Under the pieces are notes generated by a model that did no database searches, was not told the origin of the DNA, and saw only the letters and a program-made list of their open reading frames with translations. A stretch of DNA of 47,884 bases, from contig JAFZVU010000009.1 of the NCBI GenBank assembly GCA_017617655.1, positions 1 to 47,884 of the forward strand, read 5' to 3'. The position numbers were made by a program, and so were the translations under genes. Source of the stretch: Bacteroidales bacterium (GTDB lineage Bacteria; Bacteroidota; Bacteroidia; Bacteroidales; UBA932). Position 1 is the first letter of the stretch, and each line of letters opens with the position of its first letter. Positions 27,081 to 33,985 of this stretch are shown piece after piece.

Positions 27081-28112
27081 TTATGGATAAATAATTTTGC
27101 CGTCTTCGAAGTGAATCATCACATAGGCACGATCCCATCTTACTGGTATTTGGGTAAATGAGCCGAAAATACCCACTCCGCCGTGAATGTTGGTATATAC
27201 GTTATCCCTGATGTAAATAGAAGAAAGGTCATCGCTTACCTCCCCTTGATAATACTTGAAAGCCTCACACAGGTAACGGTCGTAATCGTCCGAAAGGGAG
27301 GCGAAATAAAGCACACCTTCTTTCCCTGACGGCTCCCGGGGAGAATCATCATTATAATTGTAATAATCTCCCCTGAACTTCCCGCCAACGGAAACCAGAG
27401 CCTTGGGATAGTCACTCTTCGGGAAACGCAGGAAGCGATGATGAAATACCTGCTGATATGTGCAGTATTCATCATAGGAACCCATATCTCCTGACATAGG
27501 CGTACCAGGAAAAGGCCAGTTTGAATCGGTATCCAACTCACCTGACACATTCAGGTCATCCACATAGGGATAATCAGTAGAAAGCTGTTTGACAGGTACA
27601 TGCTGGTTCTGTTCGGCATCATAGTTCTCCGCCCATGCCCAGACGGGGCGGGAAAGATTCAATCCATATTGCAAACCCCACTTGTCTCCATTTTTGGGTG
27701 GGTTAGGATATTCGGGCCTTTTCGTTACAGAAATATCGACCTCCGGCACTTCAGGCACAGTCTGCTCCGCCCATACAGGTTCGTGGCCGGGTACTGCTAC
27801 ATCAAGACGGTAACTGTGGCCGGTGAGCGGGGTATAATCAAGTTGCCAGAGACCTTCGCCGCGACGGTCGAAACGGCCGGCCTCACGGTTTTCGGTGAGA
27901 TCTGTAAGTACTGCAACAGCCTCTGTCACAAGGGGAGCCTCAGCCTGAGACGGGCCTTTGGTCCAGGACAGCTGCAACGTCTGCACAGAGTCCTGGCTGA
28001 GGATGCACGCCACCACCAGCAGCGGCTCTTCGTTCGCATCAAGGATAACATCCTTCACGCAGGAGCTGAGCCCTGTCGAAAGAACCAGTATAAAACATAG
28101 GAATTTCTTCAT
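27081..28112 (-). CDS. DUF4249-type lipoprotein
   Basis: 343 residues; lipoprotein signal MKKFLCFILVLSTGLSSC (Cys18). The sequence (DANEEPLLVVACILSQDSVQTLQLSWTKGPSQ, then YRLDVAVPGHEPVWAEQTVPEVPEVD) matches the DUF4249 family, a Bacteroidota group encoded beside TonB-dependent receptors. By analogy it may be the surface-exposed partner of the receptor, but its ligand is unknown. It follows the receptor gene by 11 bases and abuts a barrel gene. Confidence 0.85.
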   Translation of the reverse strand: MKKFLCFILVLSTGLSSCVKDVILDANEEPLLVVACILSQDSVQTLQLSWTKGPSQAEAPLVTEAVAVLTDLTENREAGRFDRRGEGLWQLDYTPLTGHSYRLDVAVPGHEPVWAEQTVPEVPEVDISVTKRPEYPNPPKNGDKWGLQYGLNLSRPVWAWAENYDAEQNQHVPVKQLSTDYPYVDDLNVSGELDTDSNWPFPGTPMSGDMGSYDEYCTYQQVFHHRFLRFPKSDYPKALVSVGGKFRGDYYNYNDDSPREPSGKEGVLYFASLSDDYDRYLCEAFKYYQGEVSDDLSSIYIRDNVYTNIHGGVGIFGSFTQIPVRWDRAYVMIHFEDGKIIYP

Positions 28113-28123
28113 CGCAGCAGTTT

Positions 28124-30145
28124 TTAGAATGTAATCCTCCAGCTAAAGTTCGGCATAATCGGCAACAGGGCGATCTCCTTCCAAGATTCGCTCTCCGCAT
28201 CAAAGTAGAGCATAAACGGATTGAAGTGATTGGTCACATTGCAGACACCCACATTGACACTGTGCTCCACACGTCCGGTGGTGAAGTTCTTCTGCCAGCC
28301 GAGGTCCAGGCGCAACACTGTCGGCATGTGGTAGTTGTTGACTCCCGAGAAGTATTTCGCAGTGAACGAATCATCCATATATGGGAGTTGGTAGGTTACT
28401 GCCTCTCCGTTCTCCCAGTGGCCGCTCTGCAGGATCATAGTGGCCGAGAAGCCTTTCCACTGCAGGGTCGCGTTCAGCATGTGACGGCGGTCGAAACGGG
28501 CGTGGAAAGGCGCGCCGTCATAGAACGATGGGAAGTTTTCGCGAGTGGTCTTCGAAAGCGTGTAGGATGCCCTCGCATACCAGTCCCCATGCTGGAATTC
28601 ATAGAGAGTCTCCAATCCGTATGAGCGTCCGTCGCCCAGTTCGACGTGCTCAGCCCATCCGGCCAGGCCGCCGCTGAAAAGTTCCTGCGAATACTTGTAG
28701 TAAACGAGGTTGTTCATCATCTTGTAGAATCCGCCTACCGAGAGGCTGTGGTCGCCGAAACGGCCGGACAGGCCCGCTCCGGCCTGCAGAGACTTTTCCG
28801 GCAGCACACTTTCGACTGTCGGCACAATCAGGTCCAGCGACCATCCGACCGGCATTCCCTCAAGGGTGTGGTAGTACTGTACCAGACGGTCAAAAGTGGC
28901 TTCAAGAGCCAGATGCGGAGTGAAAGTCCATTTGACGGCAAGGCTTGCTTCCGGGTCTACTCGGCTGCCTCTTCCGAGATTCTCGCTTGTCAGCGGGACG
29001 TAGTCCTTGTGATGATAATAATTGCCGCGCAGAACTGCCTTGACGGATATCTTGTCCGGGATATTATAGCTTGCCTGCACCCAGGGAGTTGCAAGGATTG
29101 TGTTGGTCTTCCTCATATTCTCCCCTACCTGTCCGGGCGCGAACTGGGCGTAGCGGACAGTGAAGCCTTCATCGAGCACGAACGGGCCGTCAAACAAATG
29201 GTGAAATTTGGACTGCAGGCTGTATTCCTTCAGGCCCGAACTCAGCGACAGATTGTTCCGGGTCCCGTGATACACCTTGTCCTGATTCTGGATGCTCCCG
29301 TAGTTGTTGTATGCAGCCGTCACGTCAAAACGAGTGATGTCGCCCCGCCAATGGTACTGCACTATTCCGATTATATTGTGCCATCCCATAGCTTCGTTCG
29401 AGTTCTTAGACATACTGAAGCTGTAATGGTCCTGGCTGGCGAGGACAGACGCGGTAGCATAGCTGACGTTATTGATTCGGAAGTTGATCTTGCCATAGAC
29501 ATCTCCTACGAAGGCGCCGAAGTTCTCCAGGCCGCCAAGCTTTCCGGGGAGAAGCCCTTTGACTGCCTGATATTCCAGAGGGAGCGGCGACACTCTGGCT
29601 GAGACTATATAGTTGCGTCCAACCCTGTCGTCGCCTTCTATGCCTGCGCTTACCAGGAAGTTGTTCAGCGCGAAGCTCCATTTATGGTTGCCGTCGGGCT
29701 GGCGTGTGACGACTCGAAGATGCGAGGCGGTGAAGTTGCTCTCGTCACCGTCGAAACCACCCTTGCTCAGTTCGGCACTCTCTATAACATCTGTAGGTAC
29801 GAGGGTAGTCAGGCCCAGGATGTGGGAATAGCCGTAGACCGGCACTCCGTCCAGAGTGAAAAGGTTGTTGCCTGAGCTGCCACCACGCACATACATAGCA
29901 GTAGTGCCGTCGGCTCCGGTGGTCACACCGGGAAGGCTCTGCGCCCAGCGGATCGGGTCTCCTTCTCCTACCGGCGAGACAATGCTTCTTATGCCTTCGA
30001 TACCTGTATGGAGGTGTCCCAGACTCGCCTCTATGCGACGGAAATCAGTCTTTATGGCTGCGTCCAGCGTATCGAGCCACGACGGCTCCTGTGCGGCGCA
30101 AGTCAAAGAGACGAGAATCAGTAAAAGCGTCGCAATCTTTTTCAT
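28124..30145 (-). CDS. TonB-dependent receptor
   Basis: 673 residues with signal peptide MKKIATLLLILVSLTCAAQ. A plug domain is visible (about 45-140: IRSIVSPVGEGDPIRWAQSLPGV, GTTAMYVRGGSSGNNLFTLDGVPVYGYSHILGLTTLVP, DVIESAELSKGGFDG), followed by a barrel that ends ...MPNFSWRITF with terminal Phe. It lacks the N-terminal carboxypeptidase-like domain common in SusC-type receptors and is shorter. It belongs to the DUF4249-associated type. First gene of a five-gene operon and preceded by the GACGTATT-N14-GTTATA element. Ligand unknown. Confidence 0.9.
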   Translation of the reverse strand: MKKIATLLLILVSLTCAAQEPSWLDTLDAAIKTDFRRIEASLGHLHTGIEGIRSIVSPVGEGDPIRWAQSLPGVTTGADGTTAMYVRGGSSGNNLFTLDGVPVYGYSHILGLTTLVPTDVIESAELSKGGFDGDESNFTASHLRVVTRQPDGNHKWSFALNNFLVSAGIEGDDRVGRNYIVSARVSPLPLEYQAVKGLLPGKLGGLENFGAFVGDVYGKINFRINNVSYATASVLASQDHYSFSMSKNSNEAMGWHNIIGIVQYHWRGDITRFDVTAAYNNYGSIQNQDKVYHGTRNNLSLSSGLKEYSLQSKFHHLFDGPFVLDEGFTVRYAQFAPGQVGENMRKTNTILATPWVQASYNIPDKISVKAVLRGNYYHHKDYVPLTSENLGRGSRVDPEASLAVKWTFTPHLALEATFDRLVQYYHTLEGMPVGWSLDLIVPTVESVLPEKSLQAGAGLSGRFGDHSLSVGGFYKMMNNLVYYKYSQELFSGGLAGWAEHVELGDGRSYGLETLYEFQHGDWYARASYTLSKTTRENFPSFYDGAPFHARFDRRHMLNATLQWKGFSATMILQSGHWENGEAVTYQLPYMDDSFTAKYFSGVNNYHMPTVLRLDLGWQKNFTTGRVEHSVNVGVCNVTNHFNPFMLYFDAESESWKEIALLPIMPNFSWRITF

Positions 30146-30173
30146 GTTATAGCATTGGCATTGTGTCTTATAT

Positions 30174-30201
30174 TATAACGGACAAAACACCAAAATACGT
30201 C
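30174..30201 (-). promoter_or_regulatory. Putative alternative-sigma promoter of the TonB operon
   Basis: On the minus strand GACGTATT (30201-30194), 14 bases with TTTT at spacer positions 7-10, then GTTATA (30179-30174), 28 bases before the ATG. The same bipartite element precedes the ECF sigma gene and the lipoprotein gene at 34990-35592. No TAnnTTTG box is evident here. Confidence 0.75.
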
Positions 30202-30261
30202 TTCATTAAGATGTATTTTTCAGAAAAAGTAGCAATTGTGCCGGAAATGAGCCGATTATCT

Positions 30262-31698
30262 CTATTTCTTGGCAGCGGGATGCTTCACTATCTTCCACCC
30301 TATCGCTGCCATCAGGATTGACATGAAGGGCGAGATTATGTTGAAGAAGCAGAAGGGGGCGTAGACCAGCGTCGGGACTGAAAGGATGGTGGCCTGGGTC
30401 ATTCCGCAGCTGGACCACGGTACGAGGGGCGAAGTGACGGTGGCGGAGTCTTCGACGCTGCGGCTCAGCAGGCGCGGCTCATATCCGTCCTTTTCGTAGG
30501 TTTCCCTGTAGATGTTCGAAGTGAGGATTATGGAGAGGTACTGGTCGGAGACTATGCCGTTGAGGGCCGTTCCGGTCACCACGGTGGATGCCACAAGGCC
30601 TGTGCGGGTGCGGGTGAACGGAGTCATCACCCTGGCCAGGTCGGCAATCATGCCGCTGGCCCTCATGCAGGCCCCGAAGCACATCGCGCAGATTATCAGG
30701 AATACTGTGTTCAGCATTCCCACCATACCCCGGGAGGTCACAAGCATGTCGACATCGGCATTGCCGGTAGCTATGGAAACAGTGTTGTAGATAGTTTCGG
30801 CCACGCCGGAGAACATTATCCTTGCCCTGCTGCCGTCAGTCACGCCCTCGCCGATGGTGGCGATAATGTCGGGCTGGAATATCAGCGCAGCGATGGCGGC
30901 GGTGAGGGTCGACAGCGCCAGCACCAAAATAGCCGGCAGCTTCTTCCATATCATCAGCACCGTCAGCGCCGGGACTATCATCAGCCAAGGCGTTATGTGG
31001 AAGTTCTCAGCAAGCACACTGGAGTAGACGCCGATCTGCCCTTCTTCAGTTCCGCTGTGGGACAGTCCCAGGATGGTGAAGATCACGAGGGTGATTATTA
31101 TCGAAGGGACCGTCGTGAGCATCATGTAGCGGATGTGGGTGAACAGGTCGACTTTGTTGAACGACGAGGCCATGACGGTGGTGTCCGACAGGGGGGAAAT
31201 CTTGTCGCCGAAGTAGGCTCCGGAGATTATGGCGCCGGCCGTTGCCGCGTCGCTGAAGCCTTCGGCCCGGCCGATGCCGAGCAGCGCCACTCCTATCGTA
31301 GCTATGGTGGTCCATGAAGAGCCTGTCATCAGGGAGACTATTGCGCAGATCACGCAGGATGTCAGAAGGAACACCTTGGGGCTGATTATTTACAGGCCGT
31401 AGCAGATGAAGGCTGGCACCACGCCGCTGGCCATCCATGTGCCGGAAATCGCTCCGATCAGCAGCAGGATTACAATCGCCATCGACACGTCCCCTACTCC
31501 TTCCGCTATTCCCTTCTCAAATACTTTCCAGGGAGTCTTGTAGACAGTCATGGACAGCAGTATGCACACTCCGGCCGCCACCAGCAGCGACACCTGCGAG
31601 GCCCCGATTATGGAGTCAGCCCCGTAAATCGCGATGTCCAGCGCAAGAAGCGCCATCAACACCACCAGCGGCACAAAGGATAGTAAGGTGCGTTTCAT
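30262..31698 (-). pseudogene. nhaC: NhaC-type Na+/H+ antiporter gene with one in-frame stop
   Basis: The frame from the ATG at 31698 reads ...SGVVPAFICYGL, then TAA (31392-31390), then continues in the same frame IISPKVFLLTSCVICAIVSLMTGSSWTTIATIGVALLGIG to a TAG at 30262. The join is exactly the family sequence, with the stop at a position where Lys (AAA) would fit, so one base change explains it. The whole product would have 478 codons, the usual NhaC length, with about 12 membrane helices. The downstream part carries the conserved GAYFGDKISPLSDTTVMASS. No frameshift or other damage is seen, so the lesion is recent or a sequence error. Confidence 0.85.
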
Positions 31699-31716
31699 TG
31701 TCTCAGCGTCTGCCCG

Positions 31717-31748
31717 CAAAGTTAACACTTACCGCCACCTTTCACAAG
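31717..31748 (-). promoter_or_regulatory. Promoter of nhaC
   Basis: TAACTTTG (31724-31717) is an exact -7 box, 18 bases before the ATG. CTTG (31748-31745), 20 bases upstream, is a partial upstream box and lies inside the 15-base direct repeat that borders island B. Confidence 0.6.
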
Positions 31749-31750
31749 AG
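31736..31750. repeat. 15-bp direct repeat, left border of island B
   Basis: CACCTTTCACAAGAG, identical to 32638-32652. Here it overlaps the nhaC promoter. Confidence 0.75.
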
Positions 31751-31770
31751 CTCGTACAGCGGAGGCTGGA

Positions 31771-31838
31771 GGGTTATCCTCGGCGAAGCGAGGAGGGCCT
31801 TCCCCAGAGCCCCCCGCAGCGCCGCCGGGAGATAACCC
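31771..31838. repeat. Nested stem with 54-bp core, outer arms GGGTTAT/ATAACCC
   Basis: Core 31778-31831 begins CCTCGGC and ends GCCGGGAG. It is the exact reverse complement of 32441-32494 over all 54 bases, whereas the outer arms differ entirely. Confidence 0.85.
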
Positions 31839-31894
31839 GCTCCAAGCCCTTTCCACTAGCCCCTTTCCAGCCCCCTGCAAACAAAACACTTAAA

Positions 31895-31929
31895 GAGGTT
31901 ATCCTCGGCCCCCGCCGGGAGATAACCTC
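31895..31929. repeat. Short nested stem, outer arms GAGGTTAT/ATAACCTC
   Basis: Same inner frame CCTCGGC...GCCGGGAG as the 54-bp core element but with only CCCC as loop. The stem is continuous (15 pairs) apart from one bulged A. Confidence 0.8.
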
Positions 31930-31933
31930 AGAT

Positions 31934-31963
31934 GTTTTCCTTGCCTTCCGGGCTGGAGAAAAC
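31934..31963. repeat. Short nested stem, arms GTTTT/AAAAC
   Basis: GTTTTCCTTGCC-TTCC-GGGCTGGAGAAAAC, a diverged relative with inner CCTTGCC...GGGCTGGAG in place of CCTCGGC...GCCGGGAG. Confidence 0.55.
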
Positions 31964-31985
31964 TTCACGTCTCTCAGCAATAGCC

Positions 31986-32027
31986 GTCTCAGAATGAAAA
32001 AAACTGCCCATTCTTTCATTCTAAGAC
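31986..32027. repeat. Palindrome with 20-nt centre, arms GTCTCAGAATG/CATTCTAAGAC
   Basis: One C-A mismatch in the arms. Centre 31997-32016 is AAAAAAACTGCCCATTCTTT, with TGCCCAT at the same place as in the copy at 32163-32200. Confidence 0.8.
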
Positions 32028-32057
32028 ACGAAAACCCACCGATTCATGGAAACACCT

Positions 32058-32099
32058 GTCTCAAAATGGAAAAACCAGCCACTTTTTTCATTCTGAGAC
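32058..32099. repeat. Palindrome with 20-nt centre, arms GTCTCAAAATG/CATTCTGAGAC
   Basis: One A-C mismatch. Centre 32069-32088 is GAAAAACCAGCCACTTTTTT, which itself extends the stem (17 pairs in all) and keeps GCC at centre positions 10-12. Confidence 0.8.
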
Positions 32100-32162
32100 A
32101 TAAAAATGAATCTGGGAGAGTTTCAGAATGAATGGAGACAGGCCGTCTATCTGCCGGATGGC

Positions 32163-32200
32163 CACAGAATGTACCGGAATGCCCATCTGTTCATTCTGTG
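32163..32200. repeat. 9-20-9 palindrome, arms CACAGAATG/CATTCTGTG
   Basis: Perfect nine-base arms; centre TACCGGAATGCCCATCTGTT. Confidence 0.85.
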
Positions 32201-32233
32201 TCCTCAAACCAAGGTTTTTCGGCCCAAAACAGG

Positions 32234-32273
32234 CCACAGAATGGCTGTAGAGCCTGTTTGATTCATTCTGTGG
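32234..32273. repeat. 10-20-10 palindrome, arms CCACAGAATG/CATTCTGTGG
   Basis: Perfect ten-base arms; centre GCTGTAGAGCCTGTTTGATT, sharing GCCTGTTTG with copy A2 of island A. Confidence 0.85.
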
Positions 32274-32276
32274 AAC

Positions 32277-32602
32277 AAAAATGAGTCTGGAAGCGGGAGG
32301 ATGGGAAGAGTATTCTTTTGGCTGGGGGTGAAGCTGCGAGACTGGCGCCTGCAGGCGCTAGCGGAAGCCGTGAGTGCAGCATGAGCTGATAGCAGGCTGC
32401 AGCGGCGGGGTTTGGGGTAGCGCCCCAGTAAAGAAGTTTTCTCCCGGCGGCGCTGCGGGGGGCTCTGGGGAAGGCCCTCCTCGCTTCGCCGAGGAAAACT
32501 TCTTGGACGGAAGCTCCTCCGGCCGCGGTGGAGATGAGTTTATTTCCGGCCAGAATAGCGAGCTCGGCCTGACGGCTCGCTATTTCCGGCCAGAATAAAC
32601 TC
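32277..32602 (+). repeat. Compound palindromic element, island B copy
   Basis: Begins AAAAATGAGTCTGG as in island A, contains the perfect palindrome GCGCCTGCAGGCGC (32345-32358), a nested stem with arms AAGAAGTTTT/AAAACTTCTT (32431-32504) around the 54-bp core, and ends in a double stem with outer arms GAGTTTAT/ATAAACTC (32535-32602) and inner ATAGCGAGC/GCTCGCTAT. A third copy of the head alone is at 32102-32123. Confidence 0.8.
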
Positions 32603-32637
32603 CTTTGGGAGGCCGGCATACTTGTCGGCCGCTGACA

Positions 32638-32652
32638 CACCTTTCACAAGAG
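32638..32652. repeat. 15-bp direct repeat, right border of island B
   Basis: CACCTTTCACAAGAG; it contains the stop and last two codons of the sigma-factor gene read on the minus strand. Confidence 0.75.
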
Positions 32653-33171
32653 TTTCTTGCGGAGCCAGGCGCGGGCATGGCTGAGCTGGGAGCGGGAGCC
32701 GCCCTCCGAAATCGAGAGCATGCCGGCAATCTCCTCATGGGAGTAGCCTTCTATCACATAGAGGTTGAAAACGGTGCGAAAGCCGTCCGGCATGGAGTTC
32801 ACAAGTTCGAGGATTTCGTCTGCGCCCATCTTCTCGAGAGTGTTGCTGTGCGTCATCTGCATCGCCTGCGAGTCCTCGATGTTGTCGGAATCCTTCAGGG
32901 CGTCGTTGCGGCGCAGCTGCATCAGAGCCGTATTCACGAACAGCCGCCTCGCCCACCCCTCGAATGAACCCTCGCCTTTATAAGAGCCTATCTTCTCGAA
33001 CAGCCTCACGAACCCGTCCTGCATGACGTCCTTCGCCGCCTCCCGGTCCTTCATGTACCTCTGGCAGACGGCAAGCATCGCAGGAGCCAGCTTGTCGTAG
33101 AGTTCCCTCTGCGCTCTGGGCTCGCGCCTGCGGCATCCTTCAATTAGAGACTCGAGCTTGTTCATAGCCAT
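32644..33171 (-). CDS. ECF-type RNA polymerase sigma factor
   Basis: 175 residues (173 if the ATG at 33165 is used). Region 2 is at about 10-85 (ELYDKLAPAMLAVCQRYMKDREAAKDVMQDGFVRLFEKIGSYKGEGSFEGWARRLFVNTALMQLRR) and region 4 at about 110-170 (ILELVNSMPDGFRTVFNLYVIEGYSHEEIAGMLSISEGGSRSQLSHARAWLRKKL). Region 3 is absent, as in ECF factors. No anti-sigma (FecR-like) gene adjoins it. Upstream is the GACGTATT-N14-GTTATA element shared with two envelope operons, which suggests it transcribes itself and them. Its last codons form part of the direct repeat bordering island B. Confidence 0.93.
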   Translation of the reverse strand: MAMNKLESLIEGCRRREPRAQRELYDKLAPAMLAVCQRYMKDREAAKDVMQDGFVRLFEKIGSYKGEGSFEGWARRLFVNTALMQLRRNDALKDSDNIEDSQAMQMTHSNTLEKMGADEILELVNSMPDGFRTVFNLYVIEGYSHEEIAGMLSISEGGSRSQLSHARAWLRKKLL

Positions 33172-33213
33172 GGACTATTCCTTCTCCACCTGCGGATATA
33201 CATCCAGCATTTA

Positions 33214-33241
33214 TATAACACCGAAAAGTCCGGAATACGTC
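33214..33241 (-). promoter_or_regulatory. Putative autoregulated promoter of the sigma gene
   Basis: GACGTATT (33241-33234), 14 bases with TTTT at spacer positions 7-10, GTTATA (33219-33214), 42 bases before the upstream ATG. A second box GACGTAAT lies 32 bases further up (33273-33266) without a GTTATA partner. Confidence 0.75.
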
Positions 33242-33310
33242 AAGCCAGAAGCAAAAAATAATTGAATTACGTCAGGACTTGCATCTGCTACGCCAGTCTG
33301 CGCCGGCAGT

Positions 33311-33345
33311 GCTCCTACCGTCCCCAAAACTCGGACGGTGGGAGC
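33311..33345. repeat. 13-bp hairpin, first of a tandem pair
   Basis: GCTCCTACCGTCC / GGACGGTGGGAGC with one T-G pair, nine-base loop CCAAAACTC, followed on the plus strand by GTTTTATCCCCCTTTTT. Confidence 0.75.
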
Positions 33346-33362
33346 GTTTTATCCCCCTTTTT

Positions 33363-33397
33363 GCTCCTGCCGTCCCGGAAAGACGGACGGCGGGAGC
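33363..33397. repeat. 13-bp hairpin, second of a tandem pair
   Basis: GCTCCTGCCGTCC / GGACGGCGGGAGC with the T-G pair at the same place and a nine-base loop CGGAAAGAC. It differs from the first in the stem only by an A-T to G-C pair change. It lies downstream of the barrel operon but has no T run on that strand. Confidence 0.75.
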
Positions 33398-33434
33398 ACT
33401 AGTGTTGCACGAGAAGGGAAGTACGTATCGGCAC

Positions 33435-33959
33435 TCAGAAGGTGAAGCCGGCAGTGATGCCGAGGCCCAGGGGGAAGAGCCAGAAGGCTCCGAGCTGCAG
33501 ATGGGTGAAGTCGGCGATGTTGAAGTCGAAGCCGGCTTTTGCGCTGATGTATGGGTCAACGCCAGTGCGTGTCCTCGGTTCTATTATCCATTGTGTGCCA
33601 TCGTATGATCTGCCGCTTTCCTGAACCATCATATAATTGCCGCCGAGTTCCCCTCCCACAATAAAAGAATGCCTCCTCGATGCGCCAAGCGGAATATAAT
33701 TGATATAGTCCAGCCGCACAGGGATGCCTCGGAACTGGGTCTCAACGCCAGACCCCATGAGATACCCGCTCATCAAGCCCAGATAATTGCCCTGATTGAA
33801 GCGGTAGCCTGCTGTCGCATTTCCGCTGATCCAGTAAGAGCCTATTACTCCCTCCATCCTTGCCGACACCCCAAACTGGAAGCCCCTGTACTCATCAGTC
33901 TGAGCCCATGCGCTGCATGCCCAAACCAGCAATATAGCAATCACAAAAAAACGTTTCAT
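33435..33959 (-). CDS. Small outer-membrane beta-barrel protein, paralogue 3
   Basis: 174 residues, signal peptide MKRFFVIAILLVWACSAWAQ, C-terminal LGITAGFTF with terminal Phe. Shared pieces with the barrels at 26048-27080: TAGYRFNQGNYLGLMSGY, GIPVRLDYINYIPLG, AGFDFNIADFTHLQLGAF. The last gene of the second barrel/lipoprotein operon, 26 bases after lipoprotein paralogue 2. Its 5' part is duplicated in the fragment at 34813-34965. Confidence 0.8.
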   Translation of the reverse strand: MKRFFVIAILLVWACSAWAQTDEYRGFQFGVSARMEGVIGSYWISGNATAGYRFNQGNYLGLMSGYLMGSGVETQFRGIPVRLDYINYIPLGASRRHSFIVGGELGGNYMMVQESGRSYDGTQWIIEPRTRTGVDPYISAKAGFDFNIADFTHLQLGAFWLFPLGLGITAGFTF

Positions 33960-33985
33960 TCCCGTTAATAGAAGACTGTACTGAC

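Larger units (their letters stand above)
31751..32637. repeat. Repeat island B: serial palindromes between two direct repeats
   Basis: An 887-base stretch without a convincing gene. It holds, left to right, a 54-bp-core nested stem, two short nested stems, four 9-20-9 type hairpins, a compound element homologous to that of island A, and a GGCCG/CGGCC hairpin (32611-32630). Between them the sequence is G/C-rich at both ends and A/T-rich with CAGAATG motifs in the middle. Open frames are present on both strands but begin and end inside palindromes. Confidence 0.75.

Noticed and set aside
31390-31392. Selenocysteine, pyrrolysine or programmed read-through at the nhaC stop
   Set aside because: The codon is TAA, there is no stem-loop typical of recoding after it, and the family has an ordinary residue there.
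31634-32131. 165-codon plus-strand frame across nhaC 5' end and island B
   Set aside because: Antisense to nhaC over its first part and then runs through three palindromes; composition follows the repeats.
31751-32637. Insertion sequence or integron cassette
   Set aside because: No transposase or integrase frame, no terminal inverted repeats at the borders, and no attC core sites were recognised. Only the direct repeats suggest insertion.
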